The notes under the pieces: generated by a model
Database searches by the model: none
What the model saw: only the letters and a program-made list of their open reading frames with translations
What the model was told of the DNA's origin: nothing
NCBI GenBank assembly: GCA_000151295.1
Contig: GG745339.1
Coordinates: 964,023-1,028,022, forward strand
DNA: 64,000 nucleotides
Source of the DNA: Allomyces macrogynus ATCC 38327
Taxonomy: Eukaryota; Blastocladiomycota; Blastocladiomycetes; Blastocladiales; Blastocladiaceae
Direction of reading: 5' to 3'
Made by a program: the position numbers and the translations under genes
Shown here: positions 1 through 11,006 of the stretch, piece by piece
How the letters are laid out: every line of letters starts with the position of its first letter
Position numbering within the stretch: position 1 is the stretch's first letter

Positions 1-1076
1 GCACAGGCGCGGGCGTCAGAGTGCAGGCAGTCGCGCCGGCGCGGGGGCAAGTTGGGCGCGCGCAAGTCGGCCGTCGTGGTGGTGGTGGAGCGCAACACGG
101 CGGCTTCTTGCCGAGAACGTGGTGCGTGTCGGCAGTGGGGCCGCTCCATGAACGAACCGCAAATTTGGCGGTGAGGGTCGCCATAGCCGTGTGGCGCACG
201 CACGGCTCGAAACAAGCACGGGCAAATGGCCGATCTTGCTGCACGTGCTCTTGCCCTGCCACGAACATCCGGCTTTGCATCCGGCTCTCAAAGAAACATC
301 CGAGTCTTCCGGCAAGATCACGGAAACGGCCTGCTCCAGCGGCTCGCTCGCTGCCAAATCATGTCGGCCATCAAATGCCTGGCGCGTGTCGACGCCCTCA
401 ATGATGGCCTGACGCGACGACATGGACGGACCTGGAATCGTTTCGCGCCGCGCGAAAGCTGAGTCCCAGTCGATCCGCGATTCGCCTCTGAAGTTCTCTG
501 GCAAGACAAGAAAACTGGGGCCTTGGGACCGACAGTGCTCAGCGTTGCGCCTCATCCTGAACAGGCACCCTGCCGCAGGAATGCCGTGATGAGCATTCGT
601 TGTCGTCGACTCTCGCGGGCGAGTTTGGGGCCGACGGAGATCGCAGCAGGGCGCAAGCTGTGCTGACAAGATCACGTGGCTGGTCACCAACATGGTTTGC
701 TTGCCGAGGCACGCGGTTCAAACTTCGACGCGCCTGCAAACTCGACCACTGGGTGCACGCACAACCTCACAAGAGCGAGCCGACGGTCTCTGCAACCACT
801 CGATACCAGCATCAGCCAACGTCTACACCGTGACGAACGCTGCAGCTGCAACCCACGGCAACGTAACCGAACTTACCTCGCCGTTCCCAGCCCTGCCTGC
901 CTGGCCTGCCTGGATCACGTCGCGCCGCTCTCAACCGTCACCGCGCCACGCAACGAGCACGAGTTTGGCTTTCGGCACACACCAGTTTGTTCGGTCATCA
1001 CGTTGCTGCACGGACGATACGCACACCACCAGCTTTCAAGACCTTTGCTGCGCCGAAACGCGACAAGCTCGTCCCG
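1..1076. other. Left flank with no supported gene
   Basis: Reading frames exist on both strands, including one of about 225 codons on the minus strand at 16-693, but none shows a recognisable family, domain or consistent exon phasing. In DNA this GC-rich, long chance frames are expected. The right part presumably holds the promoter and 5' leader of the importin gene that starts at 1077. Confidence 0.5.
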
Positions 1077-4000
1077 ATGAACTCGATGGACGACGTGGTC
1101 GCGCTCGTGACGCACCTCTGCAGTCAAGACGCTGACGAGCTCAAGCGCGCCGAGAAACTGCTCAAGTCGGTTGAAACCACCGCCGGGTTCCACGCGGCAT
1201 TGCAAGTACGTTGACACCGTGGCGTCGTCTCGACTTGGTAATTGCGCTGGTCGACGACTGCATGGTCTACCGTCGTGCCTGCATACCAGAGCCGAATAAG
1301 TCTTGCGCGATGCGTCGGATCAGATCGACCCACACGTTAAGCCGTTTCTTGGTGTCTAGGATGTCTACTTTCGTGTCGACTTGCCAACCCAGGTGCGGTG
1401 GATGGCAGCGCGCACGCTCCGAGCAGGTATCGAGCGCATGTGGCGCCGCCCAACTAAGCAGTGTGTTGATTCCCTCGTCCTGGCCATCCCGCCGTTGTCG
1501 AGATCAATCCGATTGACTTGTCGGCTGTGTATAGGGCGTTTGGGGCCGACGAAAAGGCGCAGATCCGGTCGCGAGCACTCAACATGTTGACTGAAAGTGA
1601 CCGAATGGTACGCGGCGTTCTTACGTGGTTAGACTTGATTTCGCGGCTCGGAATACTCACGATCAACACTCTGCTAGCTGCTCGCCCAAGTCGGCGCCAT
1701 CATCTCCAAGATTGCGCGCCTCGACTTCCCGTCCGACTGGCCCGCGGTCCTGACCGACCTCTTTGCCCTCGTGCAATCCGAAGACCCAGAGGTGCGGCAG
1801 CGCGCGCTGTTTGCGCTGCACCACGTCATCAAGGCGCTCGTCTCGCAAAAGATTGGGCTTGGCCGGCGCCATTTCGAGCAAATCGCACCTAACTTGCTCG
1901 ACGCGTGCGTGACGCTCTTTGAGGCCAGTTCCGGCCAGTACGACCCGACCGCGCTGTACACGACGCTCTATGCGCTTAAGTGCGTGCGCAAGCTGCTCGC
2001 GTTTGGTCTGCGCAAGCTCGACCCGGTCGCCGACCGGTTCCTGAGCAACGTGGCCGTCTACCTGAACATGTACTACGTCAACCATCAGGAAAAGCACGTC
2101 ACGAACCTCGGCAAGCTCGTGCTTGATTTGGTCGAGTACCACGGACTGAAGTGGCTCACGTACGCGGGCACGGGGGCCGTGGTGACGTGGTATGCCGAGG
2201 CCGTGCTCGCCAAGTCGGATGCGATCCCGCCGCCAGTCTTGATCCAGGCGCTGCTGGTGCTCAAGAACCTGATCCGATTCGCGTCGCGGTTTACGCTGGA
2301 GAACGGGCAACGTACGTCTGTTCATTTCGCAGTTTCACTTGCGTGTCTGGGCGTGGCAATTTGACAATCGATCTGCTCCCCGTTTCCCAGTCCACCCGTC
2401 GACGCCCGAGGAGGCCGTCGCGCAGTACAACGCGCTGCAAACAATTGCCACGCCGACGCTGCTCCTCAATCTGCTCAACGCGCTCGCGACCTACTACCTG
2501 CAGTACACGGCCGACGACCTGCAATCGATTGCGTCCGACCCGCACGACTGGATCATTGAAGAGGACAATGACCACTGGGAGTACCGGATTCGCCCGTGCG
2601 CATCGCGCGTCGTCATGGAACTCGCCAACAATTATACGGACCTGATCGTACCGGCGCTCGGGCAGCTCGCGCAGTCAATGACCTCGTTGACCATGGATAC
2701 GGCCACGATGCTCGCCGTTTTGAACGCGCTCGGCCCGAACGCCGAAAAGCTGTCGTCGGCCGTGTCGTATGTCGACTTTTTCCAGCAGTTTTTGCTGCCA
2801 TGGGCGCGGCAAGTGCCAGCGACCGAACCACTCGCACCATTGGTGCACCGCACCGTCGCCGCGAGTATTGGCTGGTTCATGGGCGGCAGCGTACCCAAGG
2901 CGTCACGGCCCGTCCTCTACGAGTCGCTCGCCGTGCATTTCCTCGTCTCACCACACCCGATTGTGCAATTTGCGGCAGTCGAGGCATTGCGATGCAGTGT
3001 CGACGACTGGGATTTCCAAGTCGCCGGGTTCTTGCCGTACCTGAACACGCTCATGGTGCAGCTCTTGACGTTGCTCGGCGCCGTCGACCAGTTTGAACTC
3101 AAGGTCAAGGTGATCAACTGTCTGTCGGTCATCATTGAGCGGCTCGACAAGAACATGGCCCCCTACGCGCCGGCGCTCGCCGCGCACATTCCGGCGCTGT
3201 GGGAGCAGGCCGACGAGGAACACTTGTTCCAGGCGTCGTTGCTGGTCCTGCTGCAAAAACTCACGATCGCACTGCGCAACGAGTCGGTGCACCTGCACGC
3301 GATTTGCGTGCCGCTGATCCAGGTCGCGTGCGTCGCTGACTTGCCGAGCGCCGTCTACTTGATGGAGGACGGCCTGGTTCTTTGGCACACGCTGCTCCAG
3401 TTCCATGCGCCGCCAGCACCCGCACCACCGGCAGTCGTCGCGGGCGTCGAAGTCCCCGCAGCGGGTTCCCGGCTCGGCGACTTGGGCCACCTGTTGCCTC
3501 TTGTCCCGGCGCTGCTCGAGACGGGTACCGAGTCTCTGCGCACTGCGCTCAAGATCGTGCAGTCCTACCTGCTCCTCGACGCCGACACCACCGTCGCGAC
3601 GATCGGCGCCGGGGTCATGGCGCGCCTGCACGCGCTCCTCGGCGGCCTGGCCCCCACGACCCCATCGTCATCCGGATCCAGCACGACCCCGTCGGTCGCG
3701 GTCGTGCGGCCACAAGTGAACGCATTCATCACGCGCGTGCTCGACATGTTCCTTGCCACCGCACCCGCGGCCTCCCTGCCGCTCCTCGTGCAATCCCAGA
3801 TCCTGACCCGCCTCGTGCGTGGCGTCGCGACCAAGCACGACCATACGCTGGCCCTCGTCGCGTTCGTCGGCGTCCTCGCGCGCGTCGCGCTGCTCGTGAC
3901 CCCGACCGAATTCGCCGCGCAGTGTGGCGCCGACTTTCCCGCGCTGATCGGCAACTGGTACGCGCTCTGGGACAATATCGGGCAACCGCCACACCGGAAA

Positions 4001-4348
4001 CTGGCCGCGCTCGCCCTCACGCGGCTCGCGCCGTGCACGCTCGGTCAATTGCCAGTTTTGGCGGCGATTTGGACCGAGATTCTGCACGAAGTGCACGAGT
4101 CGAATGGCGGCGACGCGCTGATTTACTGGCAGCTCGAGACGACCGGAGACGAGGATATGGACGTGGAGTGTGGCGAGGCGACGCGGCGGCGCGATTTGAT
4201 GAGGCGCGATCCGGTACATACGGTGCCGATGGTCGCGTTTATTCGCGAGGCGATTTCCGAATTGGCCGCGGGCTTGGGCGGGATGCCGAATTTGACGGCG
4301 CGGTTGGATCCGGAGGTGATTGCGGCGCTCGAGCCGATGCTCAAGTAA
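1077..4348 (+). CDS. IPO11: Importin-11 (Kap120-type karyopherin-beta)
   Basis: Nuclear import receptor of the karyopherin-beta family; importin-11/Kap120 carries cargo through the nuclear pore and releases it on binding Ran-GTP. Five exons keep frame: 1077-1205, 1360-1460, 1535-1607, 1678-2311 and 2391-4348. They give about 964 residues, against about 975 for human importin-11. The N-terminal importin repeat (MDDVVALVTHLCSQDADELK) is followed by VRWMAARTLRAGIERMWRR, which matches the GIDRYWRR signature of this branch, and then IARLDFPSDWP. The rest is HEAT-like helical repeat. The first intron starts GTACGT. The second could also end at an AG near 1502, but only the acceptor at 1534 keeps phase. 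The start is ATG 1077, with ATG 1086 an in-frame alternative. The gene converges with the next one, about 210 bp away. Confidence 0.9.
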
Positions 4349-4556
4349 CGGCGGACGGGGCGCCCCCGTCGAGGGAGGGCGATTTGCGTGTTCGCTTTTG
4401 TGTGTTTGGGCGAGTCCGTTCGATGCGTTGCTACTTTTCCGTTTGGCATCGTGGGTGCCAGCATTCTCCACCGTTTCGGTTGACCAAATAGGGATTTTGC
4501 TTTTGCTCCTTCCTTTGTACCTTTCTCCACAATCAACCCCTGCAGCTCAAAACGAC

Positions 4557-5378
4557 CTAAATCTTCCGCGTGTGATGCCCCCTCTCCTCGCCGTCCGCAT
4601 GCCCCTGTCGGAAACACGCCGCGCAATACATATCCTCGTCACAATCCACGCAAATCACGGTCGCGTCGTCGTTGCAGATACAGCACACGAGCTCGTCCTC
4701 GTCCAGGAGTGCACCGAGCGCGGACCGCGACCCGGACACGGCGGGCGGGGTGACTGGCGGCGGACCCAACGACGTGACGGGCGATTTCGTTGGGGCCGGT
4801 GCGCCCGTCTTGAGTGCCGCGAGACGCTGCGCGAGCGCATCGTACTCCTCCCCGTCCTCGTCCGCATCCGCGGGGCGCCCGTGCTGCGCTTCGAGCCGTA
4901 CGGCGTCGAGCGCTTTTTGCAGGAGCCGGCCAGCCTCGGCCGTGTCGCTCGCGGACGCGCCAGCGTCCGGAGCGAGAAACGCGGCGGCCATAGCGTCGGC
5001 CTTGGACGCGCCCGACGGGCCGAGGACGCTGGCGAGCCACGCGTCGTCGCCTTCGTCGTCGGAGACGACTGGATCGTGGAGATTCAGGTCTAGGAGTGCC
5101 TGGTCGAGATTGGTGATCGGATTGGACGCTTCATGGTCGACGACGCTTGAGCGGCCGGCGAGCGCCGAGAAGCGCGCGAGGAGGTCCGGATCGACGCCGC
5201 TATCACGCGTTTTCGTCAGCGACATCCCAATAATAGGTACAAAAGAGGCCATTGCGTACGTTGGCGACGCGTTTTGCTGACTGGGTCGTCGTGGGTCGGT
5301 GGTCGCGATGGGCGGCGAGTCGGCCTTGAGCGCCTCGAGCCGCGCAAACAGGTCGTGGTCCGGGTCAATGTCGCTCAT
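4557..5378 (-). CDS. ZFYVE19/ANCHR-like protein with C-terminal B-box-type zinc finger
   Basis: The C-terminus is a cysteine/histidine cluster (CCICNDDATVICVDCDEDMY, then CAACFRQGH and HHTRK) that matches the B-box-like end of ZFYVE19/ANCHR, the abscission checkpoint protein that binds ESCRT-III and VPS4. Two short copies of a leucine/arginine motif resemble MIM-type ESCRT-binding elements: DLFARLEAL near residue 9, and DLLARFSAL after the intron. The human protein's N-terminal FYVE domain is absent. The frame is open throughout, but 5200-5259 is almost certainly a 60-nt intron: it starts GTACGC, contains CTGAC and ends TAG. Its length is a multiple of three and it has no stop. Spliced exons 4557-5199 and 5260-5378 give 253 residues. 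Family assignment is good for the zinc finger; the cellular role is inferred. Confidence 0.75.
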   Translation of the reverse strand: MSDIDPDHDLFARLEALKADSPPIATTDPRRPSQQNASPTYAMASFVPIIGMSLTKTRDSGVDPDLLARFSALAGRSSVVDHEASNPITNLDQALLDLNLHDPVVSDDEGDDAWLASVLGPSGASKADAMAAAFLAPDAGASASDTAEAGRLLQKALDAVRLEAQHGRPADADEDGEEYDALAQRLAALKTGAPAPTKSPVTSLGPPPVTPPAVSGSRSALGALLDEDELVCCICNDDATVICVDCDEDMYCAACFRQGHADGEERGHHTRKI

Positions 5379-5647
5379 GAGGTGCTGTATTGTTTGCTGG
5401 CAGTTGTTGAGAATGAAGGCCGTAACGGAGGCCGAATTTCAAAATGTCTCCGAGTTGAGGATGACGATGCCTAGTGGTTTTGACGAGATGCAACTGCTGT
5501 TATTTGGTTCGTTTTCTAGCTACGACACGACCACTTCGCCACGACCTCCCACGCTGTGATGCTGATGAACCGCAAACTTATTTGTTGTCTCTCCGTATCT
5601 CTGTTCGTATTTACTGCTCCGGCGGCGTACGTGTAGTTCCGTCCCGC

Positions 5648-7017
5648 TCAGTCCGCGTCCACGGTAAAGTACTCCTTCGCGAACGCGAGCACGTCGGTGG
5701 GCTTCTTGGCCAACAGCGCGCGCGTGAAGTCGGTCAGAACCTGGCTCAGTTCCGGGCGCGTGGCGAGCAGGGACTGGAAGCTCGCCTCCTCCTTGGACTA
5801 CGCAAGCGACAAATGGTGAGCCGTGCGGCCAATAGTGGACACTGGCGCAACAAACGCGTGCGCGTACCTTGAACTCGAAAAACTTGGATTGTAGCTCAAT
5901 CTCCCCGCCAAAATCGGGCAAGTCGGCCGGATGCGCGTGCGGTTTCGCTTCTTCATCCTCTTCTGCTGTCGCAATCCCCACCCCCGAGGCACCAGCACTC
6001 GTGTCCGACACCGTCGCCGGCTCGGCGGTCAGACACCCCCAGATCCCGCAAATGAACATCAAGTCCAAATTGTGCGCGTGGTCAAAGTAGAGCTGCGCTC
6101 CCGGCGGTGCGAGGAGGAACATGGATGGTCGAGTCGGCGTCGTATTAGGAGAACCGGCAGGGTCGGTGAGCCAAATCCCGACCAGTTTGCGCGCGCGGCC
6201 GCGGAACAAGTGAGTCGATGGCGGGTCCGACTGGAGCGTAACTTGGTGGAGCGTCCAGTCGAGCGTGAGCACGTGGTACTGGAAGATTTCCGGGACGGAG
6301 AGCAGGGTCGCGTCGAGGTGCAGCGCGACGAGGAGGTGCATGATGAGCTCGGCGCCTGGTTGTTGGTTCAAAAATGAGGGTCAGGGGAGGTGCGCCCAAC
6401 GAGCCGAATAAAGAACGGCTACGGTACCTTGGAAAAGCAACCCGGGACATTTGGCTTTCGGGACGACAAACGTCTGCGGCTGTGCCGGTTCCACGTCGGT
6501 GCCCGACGTCGTCAACTGCACGAGGTACTCGTCGTCGACTTGCCAAACGGACCGCGCTTGCCGGAAACGCTTGCCCGCAGCGACCACGAGTTTCTCTTGG
6601 ATCGTGTCGAGCGTGCCCGAGACGTGCGCGACGAGCTGGAGGGACCACGTCTCGGGCTTGGCGGTCGCAGCATGAGGCAAGTGTGCCGAGACGGTCAAGA
6701 GGACCAGGTAGCACGGCACGTCGTCGACCTTGTCCTCTTGGATTTCGAGCGAGAGCTTGCCGACGGGTCTCGAGCCCGCGTCGTGCAGCGCCAGCGACCA
6801 GCAGGTCTGCAGGAGCGGCGCGAGCAGAACGTCCGTGTCTGGAGTCGGGTTGGCGGTGATTGGTGAGCGCGATGGGCCAGAAAATGGGTGGAAAACTTGA
6901 TTTGGGCACGGTACCGGCCAAGGATGCGAGGAGCTCGGCAGCCACGTCTTGCAGCGGGCAGGCGAGCGTGAGCTGGTCCCATTGGCCGCCATCGGGCGGG
7001 GTCGGGGCGGGGTCCAT
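5648..7017 (-). CDS. CATIP: CATIP (ciliogenesis-associated TTC17-interacting protein)
   Basis: Homologue of CATIP, a ciliogenesis/actin-linked protein found in organisms with cilia. Four exons, in transcript order 6915-7017, 6428-6838, 5868-6355 and 5648-5797, give 383 residues (human about 387). The strongest match is the C-terminus. An acidic lead-in (GGEIELQSKFFEFK) is joined by splicing to SKEEASFQSLLATRPELSQV, then LTDFTRALLAKKPTDVLAFA and KEYF. This is the RIIa-like dimerisation region of CATIP, which in human has a RQPKDVVTFAAEYF-type end. The middle carries the VWQVDDEYLVQ and FIC-type blocks typical of the family. All three introns keep phase: two donors are GTACCG and one GTACGC, and one intron has CTGAC about 30 nt before its acceptor. 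It is divergent from NMD3. Its presence argues for a flagellated organism. Confidence 0.82.
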
Positions 7018-7417
7018 AGCGCTTCCTTGGTCCAGTCGACGGTCACGGTCGAAATGCGGGGACTCGGTGCCGGACAGGGCGTTGCTTGCCGGAAGTGGTC
7101 GAGCGATCGACGATGCAGACGCCAGGGCGTGGTGGTCGAATAAAGCTGGACCAGCAAAAAGGCGTGGGGACGCCTAACAAGAACAAGCGTCTGCTGCCTT
7201 GATCAGCCGGTGGCTTGCCAGCGGGGCTGACCGAGCCGTTTGAGTCAAACCGAACCAAACCAACGCGCCGGCTGACCCGACGCTGACGCTCCTCGCCGAC
7301 TCGCGACACGCGGCCCGCTCTCTTCATAAGCGCCGCCCTCCCCGCCGCGACGCGTGTCGAATCTCGCCCGCACCCACTGCAACTGCACGCTCAGCACGCG
7401 CCAGACGGCTCTCAACC
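7018..7417. promoter_or_regulatory. Shared upstream region of CATIP (-) and NMD3 (+)
   Basis: About 400 bp lies between the start codons of two divergently transcribed genes, so it must hold both promoters. I see no clear TATA box, and only a weak X-box-like half site (GTTGC near 7080) that is not enough to call RFX regulation. Confidence 0.45.
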
Positions 7418-9091
7418 ATGTCCACCCCACGCAACTCGACGACAGCCACACGCCCGCGAGGCCTGCACGCCGCGACCCCCGAAGCCGCAGCCGCGGCCGC
7501 CTACACGCCCGGCATGGTCGCGCTCGCGCCCTCGTCGACGACCTCGTCGGGCGCGTCGGCCACGATCCTGTGCTGTTCGTGCGGCACGCCCATTGCGCCC
7601 AACTCGGCAGCCATGTGCACGGCGTGCTTGGCCAACACGGTCAACATCACCGAGGGCATCCAGCGGTCTGGCACGGTGCACTGGTGCAAGAACTGCAACC
7701 GGTACCTGAGCCCGCCCGCGCACTGGGTGCGCGCCGACCTCGAGTCGCGCGAGCTCCTGGCGTTGCTGCTCAAGCGTCTGCGCGGACTGAACAAGGTCAA
7801 GTTGATTGACGCAGGCTTTGTCTGGACCGAGCCGCACTCGAAGCGCGTCAAGGTCAAGCTCACGATTCAAAAGGAGGTGCTGGCCAACACGCTCTTGCAG
7901 CAGACGTTTGTCGTCGAGTTTGTCATTGCCAACCAGCAGTGCGGCGCCTGCACCAAGGTCATGGCCGAGAACACGTGGCTCGCGACGGTCCAGGTCCGGC
8001 AAAAGGTGCAGCACAAGCGGTCGATGATGCTGCTCGAGCAGCTGATTCTCAAGCACAACATGCACAAGGACACGATCAACGTCAAGGAAACGCGCGAAGG
8101 GCTCGACTTCTTTTTCGCGTCCAAGTCGCACGCACAGCGGTTCTGCGATTTCCTGGCCTCGGTCATGCCGATTCGCACCAAGTCTTCGGACCAGCTGATT
8201 TCCGCCGACGTGCACACGTCCACGTCGAATTCGCGGTACACGATCTCGGCCGAACTCGTGCCCATCTGTAAAGACGACCTGGTCTGCCTGCCCAAGAAAA
8301 TGACGCGCGCGCTCGGTGGCGTCGGCCAGTTGCTGCTGTGCACGCGCGTCGCCAACACGCTCACGCTGACCGACCCGAACACGCTGCAGGCCGCGGACAT
8401 CGCCAGCGCCACCTTCTGGCGCGCGCCGTTCACGACCTTGCGCACGTCGCGCGAACTGACCGAGTACTATGTGATTGACGTGGAACCGTCGGGGACCGCG
8501 CGCGACAAGTACCTGCTCGCTGACATTCAAGTCGGCCGGGCCGTCGATGACGCCGTGTTTTGGGCGCGGTCGCATCTCGGCAACATTTTGCACGTCGGCG
8601 ACTTGGTCATGGGGTACGACCTGACCGCAGTCAACTTCAACTCGGACGACTGGGACGCTCTCGAGGCCGCGGGCAATGTGCCGGACGTGGTGCTCGTCAA
8701 GAAGTCGTACCCACCACGCAAGCGCAACCGCGCAGGTCGGATGCGCCCGTGGAAACTCAAGCAGTTGGCCAAGGTGGCCGCGTCCGATCTGGAGCCGAAA
8801 AAGAACCAGCTGGATAAGACCGAGGCCGATTACGAGGCGTTCTTGCGCGATATTGAAGAAGATCCGGAGTTGCGCGCGGCCATCAACCTGTACAAGGATC
8901 CGAAGTGGGAGAGCAAGGCGGCCGAGGGCGAGGGAGATGTGGTGGAGGAAGGAAACGAGGGCGACGAGGACGACGACGACGCGCCGGAAGTTGCGCTCGA
9001 CGAGCTCTTGGACGATATGAGTATCGCGTCGGACGACGACGATGACGGCGAGGGAGAAGACGCGGATGAGGGCGGCGAATTGGATCGCTGA
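7418..9091 (+). CDS. NMD3: 60S ribosomal export protein NMD3
   Basis: Adaptor that binds the nascent 60S ribosomal subunit and links it to the export receptor Crm1. A single uninterrupted frame of 557 codons. The N-terminal zinc-binding region has the expected CxxC pairs: CCSCG, CTAC, and the WCKNC block ahead of a Tyr-Leu-Pro-Pro segment. It is followed by the conserved stretch RLRGLNKVKLIDAGFVWTEP and KRVKVKLTIQKEV. The end is long and acidic (Glu/Asp-rich from about residue 505), as in fungal NMD3, where this region contains export signals. There is an extra low-complexity Ala/Thr/Ser leader of about 45 residues before the zinc region. The start at 7418 is the first ATG after a pyrimidine/adenine-rich leader. 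No introns, unlike most neighbours. Confidence 0.95.
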   Translation: MSTPRNSTTATRPRGLHAATPEAAAAAAYTPGMVALAPSSTTSSGASATILCCSCGTPIAPNSAAMCTACLANTVNITEGIQRSGTVHWCKNCNRYLSPPAHWVRADLESRELLALLLKRLRGLNKVKLIDAGFVWTEPHSKRVKVKLTIQKEVLANTLLQQTFVVEFVIANQQCGACTKVMAENTWLATVQVRQKVQHKRSMMLLEQLILKHNMHKDTINVKETREGLDFFFASKSHAQRFCDFLASVMPIRTKSSDQLISADVHTSTSNSRYTISAELVPICKDDLVCLPKKMTRALGGVGQLLLCTRVANTLTLTDPNTLQAADIASATFWRAPFTTLRTSRELTEYYVIDVEPSGTARDKYLLADIQVGRAVDDAVFWARSHLGNILHVGDLVMGYDLTAVNFNSDDWDALEAAGNVPDVVLVKKSYPPRKRNRAGRMRPWKLKQLAKVAASDLEPKKNQLDKTEADYEAFLRDIEEDPELRAAINLYKDPKWESKAAEGEGDVVEEGNEGDEDDDDAPEVALDELLDDMSIASDDDDDGEGEDADEGGELDR

Positions 9092-9144
9092 GCGTGAGCG
9101 CGTCCGGCTCGCGCATGCGGGCCGTAGTGGCAATGCTGAGCCTG

Positions 9145-9150
9145 AATAAA
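9145..9150 (+). terminator. AATAAA polyadenylation signal of NMD3
   Basis: A perfect AATAAA lies about 55 bp after the NMD3 stop codon, in the right position to direct 3'-end formation. Confidence 0.6.
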
Positions 9151-9430
9151 CGGAGTGAAATGTAACTTGTTCGTGGGGACGGCGTGGTTTGGTGCATTGA
9201 TCGTTTGGCGTGGTTTGGCTCGAGCTGGCGTGACCGCGACGAAGCTTTGCAAAAGAGTTTGCTGCTCAACGACGCGACAAGAACGATTGTCGGACGCCCC
9301 GCCTCGGCGCACCATCGCCTGGATGAGCGCTGGCCAACTTGCTGCAATCGCATCCACGACGACGACGTTGCGACCGCGCCCAATCAGAGTGCCCTGACAC
9401 CCGCTCAGCATCGCAGTTGCACCACCAATC

Positions 9431-9462
<32 letters not shown>

Positions 9463-9468
9463 AGCGAC
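9431..9468 (+). repeat. GAC-rich microsatellite in intergenic sequence
   Basis: A run of GAC triplets with occasional GGC/AGC interruptions, in the 475-bp interval between NMD3 and the next gene. It is not within a supported exon. The rest of 9151-9566 holds nothing I can identify beyond the presumed promoter of the downstream gene. Confidence 0.7.
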
Positions 9469-9566
9469 TCTTGCGCTCTCGCACACGGGGACTTGCAATT
9501 TTCCGTCTGCAAGCCCGTCCACCCCCACCTACCCCGAATTCCGCCCTGCCGGCCCGCCCTGAACGG

Positions 9567-11006
9567 ATGCTCGGCTCCTCACCCGCTGGTGTGCCCGCGT
9601 CGTCGATCAAGGGATTGTATGGATCAAATTTCTGCGAATTTCGGGCGGTGATCGTGGATTCGTCTGTCGGCCGGCAACGGACTGATCCTCTGTCCCTCTC
9701 CACGAATCACTCCTCAGGATCAACAACGACGCATCTTCCTTGTCCTCTTCCTCCCCCTCCGCCGCCACCGTGTCCTCCCCGCCAACCCCGACCGGCGGCC
9801 GCGCGCTGAACCGCAACGGCACGGCCGTACAGCGCATCACTAACTTTATCTCGTCGCGCAAGGCCTCGCCGAGTCCCGCACGCACGCCCGTCGCAGACTA
9901 CGATTCGGCGGCCGAATCGGGCCCGGAGCCGGACATGACCATGAGCGTCCTGAGCGCGGCAGACGCGCGGAGCGAAGTCGAAAAGAAGTGCCGTGCCGTG
10001 TTCAAGCAGCTGCAAGAGGCAAAAGACGTGCTGTGCGGGAAAGCCGATGCGGTTGGCGCCGTCGCGGCGGGTGCCGCGGCGATCAAGCAGTTGGTGGACG
10101 TGATGAATGAGAATGGGAGCAAGACGAAAAAGAGGTACGTTGGGTGCGGGTGGTGCGATGAGTGAGCGGGTCGTGGATTCTGACGGTCGTTTGGTATCTT
10201 TGCAATAGGGCCGATCTCTATTTCCAATTGGGCACGAGCTTGGGTGCGTTTTGTTCTCGTTGGTCTTCGAACCCGGCTCGGCCCCATTTGCTCACCCCGA
10301 AACTAAATTGCATGGTAGCTCCTCTGCTCTCCGTGGAAAACTATGACGACGTGGTCAAGGGCGCGCTGCTCGTAATGCAAGAGTTTGAGCAGGTCACGGA
10401 CCAGCGGGAAGCGGCACCAAAGCGCATGGTACGCTCTGAAGTTTGGCTCTCGCGCGATATGCGAGGCAGACGCTGACCCCCGACGACTTCCCCACCGACT
10501 AGACCAAGGTCCTGCGCCAACGCATTACGTCGGTCGTCTCATCCTCATCAGCCGGCTCCGACGTTGACCCGTACCGCGTCTCGATCCCGCTCACGCCAAC
10601 AGGCGCACCTGCTCTCGAACATTTCCAAGACGTGCACATTGTCCGTTTCCTCCGCTCGCGATTCCGACACTCTCGTCGTCCTCACGCATGCCCTCCCGCC
10701 CGCCCGTAGCCCTGCGAACTGTCGGCTTTCCACGTCACGCTCACGTTCCTCGACGTCTTGATCCACCTCTACGACCGCATCTACAAGGTGCCGGCCACGC
10801 TCGACGACACGACAGCGCCGTACTTACGCGACGCCGTCTACCGGCTCGACCACAAGCTGCACAAGGCGTATGCGCCGCTCGTGCGCGACGTGAGTCTCGC
10901 GGCCAAGCGCGTCGTCGCCCATTTACCGGCAGCACCGGGAAGTCCCGCGGGCGCGTCGTCCCCGGGGAGGACGCCGTTGCCGCTCGATATGATCCATGCC
11001 ACGTGA
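9567..11006 (+). CDS. Unrecognised alpha-helical protein (345 residues, six exons)
   Basis: I do not recognise this protein, but the gene model is strong because six exons stay in phase: 9567-9616, 9718-10134, 10209-10243, 10319-10428, 10503-10631 and 10710-11006. The first 60 residues are Ser/Pro/Thr-rich. The rest looks helical: SEVEKKCRAVFKQLQEAKDV, YDDVVKGALLVMQEFEQVTD, then a C-terminal block with FLDVLIHLYDRIYKVPATLD and YRLDHKLHKAYAPLVRDVSL. No signal peptide, membrane segment or catalytic motif is visible. Exon 3 is only 35 nt. Donors include GTATGG, GTACGT, GTGCGT, GTACGC and GTGCAC. The helical bundle layout would fit a scaffold or trafficking factor, but that is a guess. Confidence 0.7.

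Noticed and set aside
7412..9133. 573-codon minus-strand frame opposite NMD3
   Set aside because: Exact shadow of NMD3, with no family features.
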